Source: Branchinecta lynchi
Lineage: Eukaryota; Arthropoda; Branchiopoda; Anostraca; Branchinectidae
NCBI GenBank assembly: GCA_023053575.1
Contig: JAKZAP010000014.1
Span: 1,488,001 to 1,552,000, forward strand
Length of the DNA stretch: 64,000 nt
Direction of reading: 5' to 3'
In this document: in pieces, positions 1 to 10,108 of the stretch
Layout of the letters: each line of letters starts with the position of its first letter
Position numbering within the stretch: the first letter of the stretch is position 1
The notes under the pieces: generated by a model
Seen by the model: only the letters and a program-made list of their open reading frames with translations
The model's database searches: none
Told to the model about the DNA's origin: nothing
Program-made: the position numbers and the translations under genes

Positions 1-324
1 ATCTCTTTTGCTTTCATGATGTCTTTTTTCTGGAAGAACTGGGCTGCTCTTTTCGCCACTTCATCGTGACTTTTCACAGTTTTTACTGCACGTGACAAAA
101 AGTTCAATACGGCATTCCAAATGAGTTTTCCGGCCATCACAAACACGCAATAAACTCAGAACAGCAAGTCCAAAATCATGCTCCGTAGGCTATTTCGCGC
201 ACACTTCGAATGCTGAATGAATACTGGAATGAAGATCCGAAATACATATTCACTGTTCAAATTCAAGTAGGCTAACTGTTCAAATAAACATACCTCTACT
301 GTATCTTAAATCTTCTTTAGAAAC
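1..324. other. Left edge, no feature recognised
   Basis: About 320 bases with no convincing coding frame, RNA gene or repeat boundary that I can see. It precedes the first family A repeat. Confidence 0.4.
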
Positions 325-1050
325 AAGACCAAAGGTTTCGATCAGATCCCAGAAATTCAATATTTGATCCAGGCAATTGTGTCTTGTCTTCGCCAGATCC
401 AGTCTTCGCCAGACTCCTTGAACATTTTTACTATTCAAATTCAGAAATAGATTAAGGCCAAATAGCGAACCATCAGAGAAAACCAAGTTCAGATATGGAT
501 TCAGCATGTGTTTACCCCCATAAGTCATATCTGTTTTGAAGAAAACTTCCTGCCTTACTTCTGCCAATGTCCCGGTTTTGGCCGAACTCCGGAACTACCT
601 GTCTGGCGAAAAAAGAAAGCTAAAAAACGAACTGCGGATTCCGAGCGAACTACTTGTACGGGTAGAAAATGGTTTTCATATTTGTGTTCAGAATTTCCTC
701 TTACCCCTAGATCGAAAATCTAATCAGCTTCAAATACAACTTTTACTTTTAACAAACTTTCCGGCCTTGGCCGGATTCCGGGCGATCTACTTGTACGGCA
801 AGAAAATGATTTTCATATTCGGGTTGAGAATGTCTTCTTACCCATGAATCGACTATCTCATTAGCTGTTTAAAAATACTTTGTTTGTCCCTTAATTTGAA
901 CCCCCTCGCCCACCCCTAATATAGGGCTACAGAGCCCATCTATGAACTCGGCCTTCCCTTGCCTCAAAGATCCTCCCACCAAGTTCCATCAAAATATCTC
1001 TTTCCCTTCAGGATTTATCGTGCTCACAGACAGACGGAACAACTTTCGCG
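325..1050 (+). repeat. Family A repeat, copy 1, left part (split by LINE)
   Basis: It starts with the family A opening (GACCAAAGGTTTCGAT, then a degenerate GGATCC site) and runs through diverged units of about 135 bp (motifs TTCCGG, GGCGAACTACTTGT, TTACCCCTA). It then enters the family's 3' domain (AGGGCTACAGAGCCCATCTA, AAATATCTC, CAGACGGA). It is cut off after ACAACTTTCGCG, exactly where the retrotransposon begins. The missing last ~40 bases of the repeat reappear at 5535-5575, so this is one repeat split by an insertion. Confidence 0.85.
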
Positions 1051-4000
1051 TTATTATTATTATTATTATTTATTTGAATCCTTCAAAACTGAAGAGTAAT
1101 GTATAAAAAGGAACAACAACATGTCAGTCAAACTCAGACACACTTACATACTAATAAACAGCTGACCGTTAAAGACAATTTAGCCTACTAAATATACAAT
1201 GAAATACATGGAAAAAAAAAAAAAAAAAAAGAGCTCAAAATAAACAAACTAAGCAGGGGACTTTTTGGTGAAAAAAGGAAAAAGGTTGTGATGAAGAAGA
1301 ATGTTGTCAGCCTTTTTATGAAAGTTCTGAATTTTACCATTTAAAGTTTCCAAAGGATTCTTCACTTTAAAATTCGAAGTTAGGAAAGAGTTACTCGCAG
1401 AAATCGGGAAACCAAGAAGGAATTTAGAGAATTTATAATAAGTAACTTTTAGCGCAGAAAGTTCAGAAGGACGGAAAGAAGAAAAGAAAGCAGACGGAAA
1501 AAGAATGTGAGGAAGTGCAACAGCCGTATAAACAGAACCAAGAACATCTCTGCGATACATCCCTCGTAAACGAATAACAGCACCGAATGCTCTTCTTATT
1601 TTTTCTTGCACATGTTGAATAAGGATAAGTTTCCAATCCCGGGTATTAGATGAGTAAGGGATTCCAAGATACATAACTTTCTCAACAGGGCTGAAAACAA
1701 TCCCCCCACCACAATCCAGAGGGGAATTCTGTGTGGGCAAACTACTAATCACAAAATAATTACACTTTTCAGAACTAATTATTAGACCCTTCTGCCCCAA
1801 TTTAGACACTAGAATGTTAAAGTTTTCAATTAATTTTTCCTTTGACCGACTTAAAATAATAATATCATCAGCATATGCTAAAAACGTTACATCACGTGCA
1901 AAATGTATTAAAGAAGTCTTAAGCGACCGAAGACAATCTGCCAAACATGCATTAAAAATATATGGTGATAAAATTCCACCTTGTCTAACGCCTTTTCCCA
2001 CTGAAATTAAATTAGACAGAATTTTTGGGGAACGAATTGCCACTTGAACGTTCAGTCCATTGTACCAGGACCTTAAAGCACGCACAACAGAACGGGGAAT
2101 ACCATTATACACAAGGGATAGAAGAGCAGCCGCATGAGAAATATTGTCGAAAGCACCTTTTATATCAATCAGAAGCGTATAAAGTGGTTGTCCGCTCACT
2201 CGCGCATCATTGATTAAAGTGGAAAAAGTAGCGTGCGCGTGATCGCAACCCATACCCCTTTTAAATCCAACCTGGTTTAACCCGACATCAAGGCCTTCAA
2301 ACATATTTTTAAAACACATTTCAAAAAGTTTACTAATAATACAACCCTTGGTTATTGGTCGATAAGAACCGCAAGATTTTAAATCCTTCTTTCCATTTTT
2401 TAGAATAGGGGAAATCAAACCAGTTTTAAAAGATGAAGGAACACGACCTACCGATAAAATTAAATTAAAAAAAGCAAGAAGAGTTAAAAGGAACGTTGGG
2501 GATACAAACTTGAGATGGTTTGAAAAAAGCCCATCATGGTCAGGCGATAATTGGAACTTAAGTTTCTTTTGAGCCAAAAGTAAATCTTGATGTACAATTA
2601 CGTGGTCAGAAGGAAAGTCACTTAATATAGAGTCTAGCTCAGTTACGTCAGAAGGAAAATCGTTAGACGAAGACAGGGTGGACCTAAAATGTGTTTCCCA
2701 ATCAGCAACAGACGGGAAAGAATCAGGTGGTGGTTCACTTAGATGCTTAGACCTACGTAGCGCTTTCCAAATTTTAAGCTTATCAAGATCAGCATCACGA
2801 GACGCCTCCTCCATAAGGCAGTTATTGTGTTGCCTAAGTTTGGCCTGAAAAATAGCCTTCTTCTCTTTCATCCACCGGAAGGAAAGTCCATCACGGGGTT
2901 TACCGAGTGCCTTCCATCTGACGTAAGCTAACTTAGCCTCATAATTACTCTCTACCAGCGAAGAATTAAGCGACCAAAAAGGTTTTTCAGTCCCAACAAC
3001 AACAGTTTTGGATTGAAAAACCTTTTTTGCCGAAACCCTTAAACAATGAACTAGCTGAAAATATATACAATTTAACTCAAGCTCTATATTAGACGTAAGA
3101 GGAAATTGTGTAGGGATTTGAATTTTTGCCGCAATAAGATCAACTTCTCTTTGATAATGAAGCTTCAACGACTCATCCCAAAGCATTCGGGAAAACTTAG
3201 CTTTTGCTGTTTTATGATTCTTTGAAATCTGGGGTCCTGAAATACGTAGGGAAACAGAAAATGAAATAGGCATATGGTCGCTTATAGGAAAATCATCTAC
3301 TACAAGCACGGTTGTTGGGAAATCACGGTTACTTAGAACGTGGTCAAGATTACTCGTGCTTCCCGACCAATGAGTGTACGTGAAATCTTGGGATTTAGAT
3401 AATAATTTAAATCGTGGGAAACATGAATTAAAAATAGTACTACGTTCGTCATGATCCAATGGATTACAGTTTAGATCACCCAAGATAAAAATATTTTTAA
3501 GTGGATTAAGGCGAGAAATGAGTCGATCAAGTCTGAAACAGCATGCATTAAAATCTTCAAGCGATATATCATCATTATAATTTGTCGGGAAATAACAGTT
3601 GATTAAAACACAATCGTGGAAACTTACAGCAATGAAACAACAATCAGAAAATAAAACTGACGCACTCAGATGTTTAGGGATAAAAGTTGAAATACCACCC
3701 GATGGACGACCACCGGTTGGTCTAGCCGGGACCGAAAGAACGTCATGAGAATTACTTATAGAATTTAACAGTGGGAGTGAATGATCAAGCAGGTGGTGTT
3801 CCTGCAAGCAAAGTACGGACTGATTATCACAAAGAAACTGGCTAAGGATGGGGAGTTTTCCGGAAACTCCATTCGAATTAAAAGAAACGACATTAAAATA
3901 AGTAGCCATAATACTATTTCAAGTTTTTACGCACAACTGGGCAAGAAAAACTGAATGAAGGGTGGCTGCTCGACTGGCAATGGGCACAGGCAACCGGGTT

Positions 4001-5534
4001 AGAACAAGGGCTCTCCCTGGAGCTTGAGTGAGGCCCGGCACAACGAGCACAGACCGGAACGGGTGCCATGCATTGTTTTTCCACATGATCAAAACCCTGA
4101 CATTTAAAGCAGCGCCTTGGGAGCTTTCTGTCCTTATTCACACGAAACAGTTCATACCCAATCTTTAAACCATGAACAATATAAAACTTCAGGAATGCTT
4201 CAGACTTGAAACAAGCTTTGATAGTTGGAGACTTTCCGAAACGAGCGAAGCTAACCACTCCTTCAAAATCACAAGCAAGGTTTTCAATTTCTAGGGACGG
4301 ATCAACGCCTCGAATGATACCATACCAGACATTTTTCTTGCTCGAAACGTTACAATCAGGAAAGCTGCTCTTAAGGCTGGCAGAAAAACTTTCGGCACTA
4401 GCAGAATTCACGCTCACTACAATTGCATCTTTGTTTGCACTCACTTTTTGAATTCCCTTGGAAGCCAGCTTATCAAACTCCTTTTTTCGAGAGATTGGGT
4501 TGTTGAGGGAGCTTGGAAAGTTTGAGATCGTAAAGACCTCTGCAGTGTCAGCTGGAGGGGGGAGGGGGGGCCACTCGGAGACAGATGTAGGTGTCGCATG
4601 CGTCGTCATGTTTGATGCTGGTATCCCTCCTTTTGCAAGAGCCGTCTCAATTCTTTGCAATGATGACAAGGAAATTTCCATTTTACGATTGCAGTCATTC
4701 ATTAAACGGTCTAAACGAACCGAAACGTCGGATTTCAGAATAGGAATCTCTCTAGGAGACCGAGGAACTATGATCGGCCAAACGAAAGATTTAGCATCAA
4801 GTTCACAGATCATTTTAACTATATCAACTGCAGTGTTGTTCTGTGCGAGATTGCCTCTTCTTTCCAAAATTTTTCCCGAACTGCCCAAAAATGTCCATAA
4901 GAGAAGTTTGGTGCTTTTAAGCGAGTCAAATGGGTACGACTTTGCCATTACATCTGAAATTTCATCACTCAAAATACCGGATGCAAATGCCTCACGAGCA
5001 AAGAATAGGGACGAATTCACGACCACGTGCGAAATTTCGGTTTCGCGAATATTAGTCTTTGTAAAGTCTGAAAGATCGCATGAAGATTGAGCCACTAGCC
5101 CCTCGCTAATCCCAGGTTGAGACGCGACTCCGGCAGCATGGCAACGACACTGGACCGATGTGGGCATTTCATACTGAAATGAATCGCTGATGGCATGTGA
5201 ATTACTCTGATCAACGCAATTAGGGACAAGAGGGGATGTAAGCTCCACTGAAGTTGAGGTGCTTCGGCTACAATTAGGGAGACGGGAAACAGGATCCGGA
5301 GTGTCAGAGAGAAGGTTAGACTTAAGTAAACTGATCTCTTGACGGAGTTGACTTATAGTTATGTCCTTCGACGCACAATCTTCGGCAGAAGACTCTAGTT
5401 TATCCTTCAGGGCGCTTATGGTCAAAAGTTTTTTGTCACACTCAGTACAGGCTAGGCGAGAATTCTCTTCTAAAGTCTGCCGTTGGGTGGCTGAAGCAGC
5501 TACTGAACATTTCACGCAGCATTGGACGTGAGTT
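1051..5534 (-). mobile_element. Non-LTR retrotransposon (LINE), two long open frames, nested in family A copy 1
   Basis: The element is about 4.48 kb and reads on the minus strand: ORF1 (gag-like, zinc knuckles), a 4-base gap, ORF2 (endonuclease plus reverse transcriptase), a short 3' UTR of about 200 bases and an (AAT)n tail at 1051-1075. Neither frame has an internal stop. The left flank matches family A up to ACAACTTTCGCG and the right flank resumes at GTCATAGGTATCCC, so both junctions are fixed to within a few bases. No target-site duplication longer than about 2 bases is visible. Almost no 5' UTR precedes ORF1, so the copy is probably slightly 5'-truncated. Three zinc knuckles, an AP-type endonuclease and no visible RNase H suggest the Jockey/I/R1/CR1 assemblage; the clade is unresolved. 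Confidence 0.9.
1249..3909 (-). CDS. LINE ORF2: AP endonuclease-reverse transcriptase (886 aa)
   Basis: Enzyme of the non-LTR retrotransposon: it nicks target DNA and copies the element RNA from the nick. The N-terminal AP-like endonuclease (residues 1 to about 225) has N11/N13 in FNSNG, E37 in LQEHH, GDLNCNP (144-150), SNLDHV (186-191) and SDHMPI (210-215), so the expected catalytic residues are present. The reverse transcriptase domain (about 490-760) has SYRPIT (515-520), IDIKGAFD (581-588), VRQGGILSP (641-649) and the catalytic YADD (679-682). No RNase H domain is seen after the RT. The frame is fully open at normal length for the class. It starts 4 bases after the ORF1 stop, which suggests reinitiation or readthrough. 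Tail residues KNPLE near the C-terminus recur in the remnant at 10577-11131. Confidence 0.93.
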   Translation of the reverse strand: MATYFNVVSFNSNGVSGKLPILSQFLCDNQSVLCLQEHHLLDHSLPLLNSISNSHDVLSVPARPTGGRPSGGISTFIPKHLSASVLFSDCCFIAVSFHDCVLINCYFPTNYNDDISLEDFNACCFRLDRLISRLNPLKNIFILGDLNCNPLDHDERSTIFNSCFPRFKLLSKSQDFTYTHWSGSTSNLDHVLSNRDFPTTVLVVDDFPISDHMPISFSVSLRISGPQISKNHKTAKAKFSRMLWDESLKLHYQREVDLIAAKIQIPTQFPLTSNIELELNCIYFQLVHCLRVSAKKVFQSKTVVVGTEKPFWSLNSSLVESNYEAKLAYVRWKALGKPRDGLSFRWMKEKKAIFQAKLRQHNNCLMEEASRDADLDKLKIWKALRRSKHLSEPPPDSFPSVADWETHFRSTLSSSNDFPSDVTELDSILSDFPSDHVIVHQDLLLAQKKLKFQLSPDHDGLFSNHLKFVSPTFLLTLLAFFNLILSVGRVPSSFKTGLISPILKNGKKDLKSCGSYRPITKGCIISKLFEMCFKNMFEGLDVGLNQVGFKRGMGCDHAHATFSTLINDARVSGQPLYTLLIDIKGAFDNISHAAALLSLVYNGIPRSVVRALRSWYNGLNVQVAIRSPKILSNLISVGKGVRQGGILSPYIFNACLADCLRSLKTSLIHFARDVTFLAYADDIIILSRSKEKLIENFNILVSKLGQKGLIISSEKCNYFVISSLPTQNSPLDCGGGIVFSPVEKVMYLGIPYSSNTRDWKLILIQHVQEKIRRAFGAVIRLRGMYRRDVLGSVYTAVALPHILFPSAFFSSFRPSELSALKVTYYKFSKFLLGFPISASNSFLTSNFKVKNPLETLNGKIQNFHKKADNILLHHNLFPFFTKKSPA

Positions 5535-5572
5535 GTCATAGGTATCCCTCCACTTACGTTTTGGGATCCCAA
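3914..5572 (-). CDS. LINE ORF1: gag-like nucleic-acid-binding protein, three zinc knuckles
   Basis: Probable RNA-binding partner of ORF2. A leucine-rich, potentially coiled-coil stretch lies around residues 48-92. Three C-terminal knuckles follow: CX2CX4HX4C from about residue 488, then CX2CX3HX7C, then CX2CX4HX6C, near the end of the 552-residue frame. This is the layout of Jockey/I-type ORF1 proteins. The start is odd: the first 12 codons, including both upstream ATGs (5572 and 5539), lie in the flanking family A repeat, not in the element. The next in-frame Met inside the element is about 140 residues in. The native start was therefore probably lost by 5' truncation, and the repeat fortuitously keeps the frame open. 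Confidence 0.85.
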   Translation of the reverse strand: MGSQNVSGGIPMTTHVQCCVKCSVAASATQRQTLEENSRLACTECDKKLLTISALKDKLESSAEDCASKDITISQLRQEISLLKSNLLSDTPDPVSRLPNCSRSTSTSVELTSPLVPNCVDQSNSHAISDSFQYEMPTSVQCRCHAAGVASQPGISEGLVAQSSCDLSDFTKTNIRETEISHVVVNSSLFFAREAFASGILSDEISDVMAKSYPFDSLKSTKLLLWTFLGSSGKILERRGNLAQNNTAVDIVKMICELDAKSFVWPIIVPRSPREIPILKSDVSVRLDRLMNDCNRKMEISLSSLQRIETALAKGGIPASNMTTHATPTSVSEWPPLPPPADTAEVFTISNFPSSLNNPISRKKEFDKLASKGIQKVSANKDAIVVSVNSASAESFSASLKSSFPDCNVSSKKNVWYGIIRGVDPSLEIENLACDFEGVVSFARFGKSPTIKACFKSEAFLKFYIVHGLKIGYELFRVNKDRKLPRRCFKCQGFDHVEKQCMAPVPVCARCAGPHSSSRESPCSNPVACAHCQSSSHPSFSFSCPVVRKNLK

Positions 5573-5575
5573 AAA
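5535..5575 (+). repeat. Family A copy 1, right terminal fragment
   Basis: It carries the family A terminal sequence (GTCATAGGTATCCCTCCAC, then TTTTGGGATCCCAAAA). This is the continuation of the repeat that stops at 1050 and completes the evidence for LINE insertion into a pre-existing repeat. Confidence 0.85.
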
Positions 5576-5648
5576 GTATTTGAGAATATTTTATTTCAGA
5601 AAACGTGTCACAAATTTTTCTTCTGTTCCAGTTTAGGAAGAACTAAAC

Positions 5649-5826
5649 ATGACGTCAGTAGCAGAGCCAGTGGCTGTTTCCACTAATGTTGCTACCCCCG
5701 CAATCAGATCTCTTGCTCAGGTCATGAGGGAAATTCGATATGAGCATTTGCTAGCAGGTATCTCTGGGGGTGTGGCATCAACCCTTATTCTCCATCCCCT
5801 TGATCTAATAAAGATCCGATTTGCTG
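5649..5826 (+). CDS. SLC25A32: SLC25A32 exon 1
   Basis: It starts at ATG 5649 and encodes 59 residues plus one base. It contains the first transmembrane helix and the first carrier signature HPLDLIKIR (P50, D52, K55, R57), followed by donor GTAAGT. No upstream in-frame ATG is available after the probable splice acceptor at 5631. The N-terminus before the first repeat (about 30 residues) is a little longer than usual. Confidence 0.93.
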
Positions 5827-6009
5827 GTAAGTAGCCTACTTTTTTCCTGTAGACCCGTGATTAAGGCTGCTTCATATTTTTGTTTTGAGCTTATTTCCAC
5901 CAAAGTTCACTCGTTAATTTCCATCTTCGGTTCTTGTTCATTACATTCTTCTTCGAGTGTCACTGCACACTTGCTTATTGCTCATCCGCTCCTCCATAAT
6001 CTCTGTACA

Positions 6010-6152
6010 TGGAAGCATTTGCTTTCTACAGAGTGAGGAGTTTGTAGTTTTTTTTTTTTTTTTTTTTTTTTCTATTTTTTGTTTTTGTTGTTGTTGTTGT
6101 AGTTAGTTATGGCTTGTTGGCTGAAATAAAGATTAATAATAATAATAATAAT
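6010..6152 (+). mobile_element. Retroelement 3' end with (AAT)n tail in SLC25A32 intron 1
   Basis: A T-rich stretch is followed by GGCTGAAATAAAGATT and (AAT)n at about 6134-6152. The form (AATAAA-like motif then a trinucleotide tail) matches the 3' end of the LINE at 1051 and the remnant ending at 11131. It is probably a strongly 5'-truncated copy. Confidence 0.5.
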
Positions 6153-7184
6153 TGATCATGTTTTGATTTTACCAGTTCTGTACAAATGAGTACAGTAGAT
6201 GTATGTTACTTTGGACTTCGCTTAACTATGGACAGCACCAAACAATATGTTGAACATCATACCTGCCAAATATTCAGGCACTGTACTGTTTTTAAGTGCA
6301 AACAGTAAATTAAGTAAGATACGGTCAAATTAAAGCCATGCACTGTTATTATTCTGAATCTTGTGTTCTTTTGTGCTGAAGTGATTTGCATCATCTTGCA
6401 ACTATGGAAAATGAAGTTCATTTAGCTTGAGCTTGAGCTTGAGCTTGACGTTTTGCAGTCAAATATGATTCACCGTTAGCTTGGGCTGAAGTAATATTTA
6501 TTACATTCTCAGTTATCAAATCCATTTGACTGTTTTTTGGGGGCAAAAAAAAACTATGGTCATTGGACGTGAGAAATTTGGAAAAGAGGAAAATCTCTGT
6601 GTACGAGTCCGTTCACGTGAGAAAAGAGTGGAAAAACAGATTTTAATCTCACTAAGTAAGAACTGACCCAGCTGGAAGCATAGTCCAAAATATTCGATGG
6701 TAGGTCTGATAGCTTGTCTATGCCTATGCATAGTGACAAATCTTTAGGCCTATCCTGTTCAAAGTTTAACTGAAAAGCCGTCCGTCCTGTTTTGGTATTT
6801 TTATCCTTTTTTCACAGTAGGCTCTCGCAGTGACGTTGAGAACATTGAAGGCGTCCAGACCTTGACCAAATTCACAGTTAGACTACACAGTTTGAATTTC
6901 GTGGAATACGTGAAAATCCAGCTGTCGCGACCGACACAATCAAAGACGCTGCTATCTCCCTGGCTGCAAAATAAGTTCAGAAAATTCCCAGAACTGGCAT
7001 ATATTGAGTAGAGCTACCACAACTCTGAAATTTCTTGCACGTCATAAAAAGGCCAATGGTTTCAATTCAATTCAATTCAGTTCTATTTCAACACCAATTA
7101 CGGACTAGCGGAATAGCAGTAAGTCAACATACATTAAAAACCAACCAAAATTGTCAACATATACTAGAAAGTGGTCGAAATGGG
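6153..7184. other. SLC25A32 intron 1, no gene seen
   Basis: Non-coding intron sequence. It contains a short (GAGCTT)n-like stretch near 6426-6448, GCTTGGGCTGAAG near 6480 (a motif that recurs beside family D repeats) and an (AATTC)n stretch at 7058-7080. No coding frame is supported. Confidence 0.5.
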
Positions 7185-8142
7185 TTTTGTAGATATCCGG
7201 TCTTCGCCGAACTCGTTGAATATTTTACTACTAATGTTTAGAAACTGAAGGAGGCGAATGGCTAATCTAAGAAAACCAAGTTCAGATATTGATTCAGCAT
7301 GTGTATCTTTACCCCTAGGCTAAGCGTCATATCTACTTTGACGAAATTGATCAAATCTTCTTGCCTTACTTCTGCCAAATCTCCGGTTTCGACTGGATTC
7401 CGGGCGAACTACTTGTCTTGCAAAAACAAAAGCTCAGAAATGAATTCAGCGTATCTCCTTACCCCTATGTTGGACATCTAACCAACTTCCGAAAAAATTT
7501 AACAAATGTTCCGGTTTCAGCCGGATTCCGGGCGAACTATATGTACGGGTAGAAAAGGATTGTCAAAAGCGGATTCAGCATTTCTTCTTACCCCTAAATC
7601 GGACATCTAATCAACTTCAGGTAAAACTTTTACTTTAACAAATTTTCCGGTTTCGGCTGGATTCCGCGCGAACTACTTGTCCGACGAGAAATTGATTTTC
7701 ATATAAATGTTCAGCATGTCTTCTTACCCTATATCGGACATCTAATCAACTTAAAATAAAACTTTAACTTTTAACAAACTTTGAAAGCTTTGACAAAACG
7801 GCCGGATTCCGGGCGAACTACTTGTCCGGCAAGAAAATATTTTTGATATCCTGTTCAGCATGTCTTATTACCCCTAAATCGACTATCTCATTATCTGTTA
7901 AAAACAAAACAAACAAAAAATTTCGCCCCTTAATTTGAAACCCCTCGCCCACCCTAAATGTTGAGCTACAGTCCATCTACGAACTCGACCTTTCCCTTGA
8001 TCTAAAGAGTCTTCACACTAAGTTTCATCAAAATATCTCATTTCCTTCGAGAGTTGTCGTGCCGACAGACGGACGGACGGACAGACGGACAACTTTTACG
8101 AAGTAATACGTATCCTTCCACTTACGTTTCGGGATCCCAAAA
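7185..8142 (+). repeat. Family A repeat, copy 2
   Basis: Near-complete copy, lacking part of the opening. It has about five diverged ~135-bp units with TTCCGGGCGAACTACTTGTC cores, the 3' domain with CAGACGGACGGACGG, and the end GGGATCCCAAAA. Confidence 0.85.
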
Positions 8143-8354
8143 ATCTCATTGCAGAGCAATGGACTACTCCATTTTTATCTGGTTTTCAAGCATTTTTAAG
8201 TGAATAAGTCATTCTCAACTAAATTTACATATTTCAGCCCTTGTCTAGTATACTTTCTACCTAGACCTCATTTATTTTTCTTGTGCAAAACGAGCGAGAA
8301 TGTTCTTAGCTTCTACCAGACTATTGTAGTGGTATGCGAACTCTGTTCTCAATC

Positions 8355-8427
8355 CCCTCGGTAGCTCAGTTGGTAGAGCGCCTGCCTTGTAAGCAGAGGG
8401 TCCTTGGTTCAAATCCCGGCTGAGGAG
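8355..8427 (+). tRNA. tRNA-Thr(UGU)-like gene in SLC25A32 intron 1
   Basis: A cloverleaf can be drawn: acceptor CCCTCGG with CTGAGGA (6 of 7 pairs), D arm GCTC/GAGC, anticodon arm CCTGC-CTTGTAA-GCAGA with anticodon TGT, and T arm CTTGG-TTCAAAT-CCCGG. Single mismatches occur in the acceptor, anticodon and T stems. No CCA is encoded, as expected for a nuclear tRNA. It could be a functional gene, a pseudogene or the head of a tRNA-derived SINE; the mismatches favour the latter two slightly. Confidence 0.5.
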
Positions 8428-8702
8428 CATTTTGGTCTTTCAGTTCGCTACTTATAAAATGTTTCCATCTCAGGGGCTTCTTCCCCATTGAAATTATATA
8501 TTTGGCTCTATTAGTTTTCACCATGAAACCCCGCCTTGTGGGTCCTGGTATGTCTACGTGGCTTCGACAATGGAGTCCTAGACTTCTAAATTATATTCGA
8601 AAAAATATTCAAAAAATTATATTCAAATTCCCTTGTGTAAGGTGACATCTATGTATTATTAGTGATTAGCTGCTTTTGGTTAGAATAATTATTTTGTTTC
8701 AG
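8428..8702. other. End of SLC25A32 intron 1
   Basis: Short AT-rich intron segment between the tRNA-like sequence and exon 2. No further feature is seen. Confidence 0.4.
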
Positions 8703-8856
8703 TTAACGATGGACAGCTAGCTCTGAGACCTCAGTATACTGGCTTTATTGATGCATTGAAAAACATAATGAGGTCAGAAGGTGCTCGAGGATTGTATAGA
8801 GGAGTGACTCCAAATGTGTGGGGTGCTGGAGCAGCATGGGGATCATACTTCTTCTT
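8703..8856 (+). CDS. SLC25A32: SLC25A32 exon 2
   Basis: Acceptor TTTGTTTCAG, donor GTAAGT; phase 1 in, phase 2 out. It encodes VNDGQLALRPQYTGF, then EGARGLYRGVTPNVWGAG and SYFF, the matrix loop and second helix of the first carrier repeat. EGxRGLYRG is the conserved matrix-helix motif of the family. Confidence 0.93.
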
Positions 8857-8947
8857 GTAAGTTGAACTTCGTCTTACAACGTCTTTCCCGCGTAGTGGAG
8901 AAGTGGCACTCCAGGTTTCGTTTGCTGCATCCCCTTCACTACCTTAA

Positions 8948-9320
8948 AGGACCCTTTACACTATTTACTCTTCGACTTACAGTATTTTAAAATATTCGAA
9001 TACATTAAAACTAGGCTGGGCTTTTAACAAATAACCCACGGCTTTGGCTGTTTTAAGCCTTTTCCGAGGCTCGTTGACTTACAGCGAAAATGGGGAAGCA
9101 ATTTACATAACCGTTTTTTTCTGATGGAAAAATTTCTCGCAGACATTCGTCGACAGCGTGATACACATCATAGGTAGCAAAACACGGCAAGTGAGAAATC
9201 AGCGTTGTTTTGTTGGAGGGGTTAGCATGTACCGTACGAAATTGGGATCTCCGGGTTTAGAAGTACGTGGAGTGATTATGGAAGTAGGCTGCGTTAGTAT
9301 TACAGGTTAAGACAGGTCCT
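8948..9320 (+). mobile_element. Family B MITE, copy 1 (TTAA target duplication)
   Basis: A 373-bp non-coding element beginning AGGACCCTTTACAC and ending GACAGGTCCT, flanked on both sides by TTAA (8944-8947 and 9321-9324). The ends are inverted (AGGACC/GGTCCT). The TTAA duplication is the hallmark of piggyBac-superfamily elements. Other copies are at 15236-15464 and 60362-60738. Confidence 0.8.
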
Positions 9321-9324
9321 TTAA

Positions 9325-10108
9325 AGAACAACCAGAACGTGAAAAGTGTTTTATGATGGCTTATGACCCCTTTTCGAAATATTTAGAACCATTCCAGAAC
9401 CAGCAAGATTGCAATAACGCATATCTTTTAATCCGAAGCAGTAAACTCCCTCTCTTCTTCAGTCTCCGCTAAATCCAGCGGTGGCCTTATTCCTGTAAAT
9501 TCTCGCATCTGCACATCACGAGTTAGCCTATCCTACTTTAAGTCAGCTTGAATTTGCCGGACGAAACCTATTTTGTGGTAGTGATGAAAGCTTGTTTTAG
9601 TTGCGCATTGTGGATATGCGAGGTATAGCTTTTCTGGAAAAAAGGGTAGACCCCGTTCACTCTGCTGCGATTTCTCTCAAAGTTCTGCGTTTTCGACATA
9701 CGACACAAACTGTTGAACAAGCAACGTAAAGGTGTGCACTTTGTCGCGGTGTCGGGTGCGTTAAAATAATTCAACACTTCCGATTAAATGCATGCATTTT
9801 TGGGGGGGAGGGGGAGACAAAGATGGCTTACTTTCCAGGGCTAAAAGTTGCTCTACCTTGTTGGAAAAAAAAAAATAGTGTAACCCTAGGTTGGGGGAAC
9901 ACAAAACATCTTCTAAGTAAACCTTCCTTAACCCCTACTTGGAATCGGACGACATATGAAGTTTGATTGAAAATTACCAGGTAGTGGATTGTCCCTTGGA
10001 TCTTCAAGTTCATCTGCCCAGGGTTTCGTTGTCCTAATGCCAAAAATATGACACATAAAACTCAGTGTCCTGTTGCGCCTGCGTCGCGATGTGAACATCC
10101 ATGCGACT
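9325..10108. other. SLC25A32 intron 2, no gene seen
   Basis: About 780 bases of intron without a supported feature. A poly-G/A stretch lies at about 9800-9815. Confidence 0.4.

Noticed and set aside
4458..5090. 210-residue plus-strand open frame
   Set aside because: It is antisense to LINE ORF1, which has zinc knuckles and a partner ORF2; the plus-strand product has no recognisable feature.
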